From an uncultured Clostridia bacterium (GTDB lineage: Bacteria > Bacillota_A > Clostridia > Oscillospirales > Oscillospiraceae), in NCBI GenBank assembly GCA_946059285.1, contig CAMGMW010000079.1, positions 1 through 5,885 of the forward strand: a DNA stretch of 5,885 nt, written 5' to 3'. Shown here piece by piece: positions 5,260 to 5,885 of this stretch; positions within the stretch are counted from its first letter, which is position 1; each line of letters opens with the position of its first letter. The notes under the pieces were generated by a model, which was given only the letters and a program-made list of their open reading frames with translations, searched no databases and was not told the DNA's origin. A program made the translations under genes and the position numbers.

Positions 5260-5499
5260 TCAATACCGTAAAAAGCGGCGCAGACGTGCTTCTGCACGGT
5301 GCAGCGTACGGCAGACGGTGGAACGGTTGACGCCACGTTCCAGCGCAATTTGTTTCTGTGTTTTTCCGCCATAATATACAGCAAGCAGGATCTCCCGCTG
5401 CAGCGGTGTCAGCTCCAGTTCGATCACGCGCTGCAGCCGCTGCACCTGTACTTGCCGCGGCAGACGGATATCGGCATATTCACAGAGTATATTTTTCAT
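5260..5499 (-). CDS. Sigma-70 region 4-like helix-turn-helix protein
   Basis: The product is 79 residues. From about 29 to 78 it matches sigma region 4: LTPLQREILLAVYYGG, then the helix-turn-helix KTQKQIALERGVNRSTVCRTL, ending in a basic tail (RAEARLRRFLRY). In sigma factors this domain reads the -35 box. There is no region 2, so this is not a full sigma factor; it may be a phage- or element-type regulator or a partner subunit. The first 28 residues have no recognised domain. The start overlaps the upstream gene by 20 bp; AAAGGGG (5511-5517) lies 11 nt upstream, a rather long spacing. It is last of three overlapping genes, and its stop lies 11 bp from the convergent aldolase stop. Confidence 0.8.
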   Translation of the reverse strand: MKNILCEYADIRLPRQVQVQRLQRVIELELTPLQREILLAVYYGGKTQKQIALERGVNRSTVCRTLHRAEARLRRFLRY

Positions 5500-5713
5500 T
5501 CCGGTAAAAACCCCTTTCGTAGTAATGTGCGGTCAGCTCGGCTAGTTCATAGCACTGCGACTGCATTTGCGCCAGAACCGCCAGCCGGTGGCGCAGTGCG
5601 GCGCGCTCCTGCGGCGTCTCCGCGCTGCGAATTCCCCGGCGAAGCTGACTCATTCGCCCCCGAAGGAGCCGTGCGGCATGCAGATACCCCTCCGACAACT
5701 CCGCCAGCTTCAT
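5480..5713 (-). CDS. Small charged helical protein of unknown function
   Basis: The product is 77 residues, rich in Arg, Leu, Ala and Glu. Two long helices are likely (about 2-28 and 33-66), with an SAETP break between them, suggesting a helical hairpin or coiled coil. The tail YYERGFYRNEKYTL is aromatic and basic. There is no cysteine pair, membrane segment or known motif. Start at ATG 5711-5713 is supported by GGAGGT (5720-5725), 6 nt upstream, and by a 4-bp ATGA overlap with the preceding gene; the frame is open up to 5881, but that extension reads through the zinc-ribbon gene in another frame. I do not recognise a family. The tight overlap with genes on both sides suggests the three proteins are made together. 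Confidence 0.72.
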   Translation of the reverse strand: MKLAELSEGYLHAARLLRGRMSQLRRGIRSAETPQERAALRHRLAVLAQMQSQCYELAELTAHYYERGFYRNEKYTL

Positions 5714-5862
5714 ATGACTACCTCCAGCGCAAACCGGAAGTATTCCTGCGCAAACCCGGTCAGGCAGTCCTCGCAGACGCGGCGGCTGCCGAACCGATAG
5801 CACAGCGTACCGGCATACAGCTCCGTGCCGCAGCGGTCGCACCAACACACGATCTCGGTCAT
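5710..5862 (-). CDS. Small double-CxxC zinc-ribbon protein (50 residues)
   Basis: The product starts MTEIVCWCDRCG and has Cys8-x2-Cys11 and Cys30-x2-Cys33, two knuckles 18 residues apart, which is the layout of a rubredoxin-like zinc ribbon; Cys6 and Cys21 are extra. The last part (FAQEYFRFALEVVI) is probably one helix. Such mini zinc ribbons are common among phage and mobile-element proteins, but nothing here fixes a function. The ribosome site on the minus strand, AGGAGGTGAT (5868-5877), is a 10-base exact complement of the usual 16S rRNA 3' end, with the AGGAGGT core 8 nt from ATG. This strongly supports a real, well-translated gene even though it is very short. It opens the visible three-gene set; the promoter and any earlier genes lie outside the window. 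Confidence 0.78.
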   Translation of the reverse strand: MTEIVCWCDRCGTELYAGTLCYRFGSRRVCEDCLTGFAQEYFRFALEVVI

Positions 5863-5885
5863 CTGGAATCACCTCCTGCAATTTT

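Noticed and set aside
5499..5520. GGGTTTT slippery heptamer near the end of the helical-protein gene, as a programmed -1 frameshift into the sigma-like gene
   Set aside because: The heptamer is in the right phase for -1 slipping, but the -1 frame hits a TGA within a few codons. The sigma-like gene lies in the +1 frame, so no fusion would result.
5714..5881. N-terminal extension of the 77-residue helical protein to an ATG at 5881
   Set aside because: That stretch is the zinc-ribbon gene read in another frame. The cysteine motifs and strong ribosome site support the zinc-ribbon frame, and the downstream ATG has its own GGAGGT.

Overview
The window looks like chromosome from an anaerobic Clostridia gut-type bacterium, most likely Oscillospiraceae/Ruminococcaceae. 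This rests on strong GGAGG-type ribosome sites, TG-extended -10 boxes, moderately GC-rich coding sequence and the style of the proteins. It is an inference; no rRNA or other marker gene is present.

Layout. At 1-88 is the 3' tail of a GNAT acetyltransferase, followed by a strong intrinsic terminator (92-131). A minus-strand gene (175-900) encodes a three-cysteine DUF5131 (phage Gp37/Gp68-type) protein. It is divergent from an AT-richer plus-strand gene (1082-1453) for a small two-helix membrane protein. The gap of about 235 bp after that gene carries a 61-bp near-perfect palindrome whose arms resemble IS150-type (IS3 family) insertion sequence ends, and a second hairpin at 1576-1618.

The core of the window is 1689-5248. 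A minus-strand Cof-type HAD phosphatase (1689-2534) is divergent from a three-gene plus-strand operon whose genes overlap by 4 bp at each junction: purine nucleoside phosphorylase (2659-3495), MtnA-family aldose-1-phosphate isomerase (3492-4568) and class II (FucA-like) aldolase (4565-5248). The two -35 boxes lie back to back, 9 bp apart. The operon spells a complete route: nucleoside + Pi to base + pentose-1-phosphate, then ketose-1-phosphate, then DHAP + a two-carbon aldehyde. This is the logic of the 'DHAP shunt' for the radical-SAM and polyamine by-products 5'-deoxyadenosine and methylthioadenosine. The phosphorylase here has ordinary PNP active-site residues, so a version feeding normal ribonucleosides through ribulose-1-phosphate is also possible.

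At the right edge, three tightly overlapping small minus-strand genes (5260-5862) encode a sigma-70 region-4-like helix-turn-helix protein, a charged helical protein and a 50-residue double-CxxC zinc-ribbon protein. They converge on the aldolase gene with only 11 bp between, and look like part of an accessory or phage-type module that continues beyond the window. No tRNA, rRNA or CRISPR array was seen.
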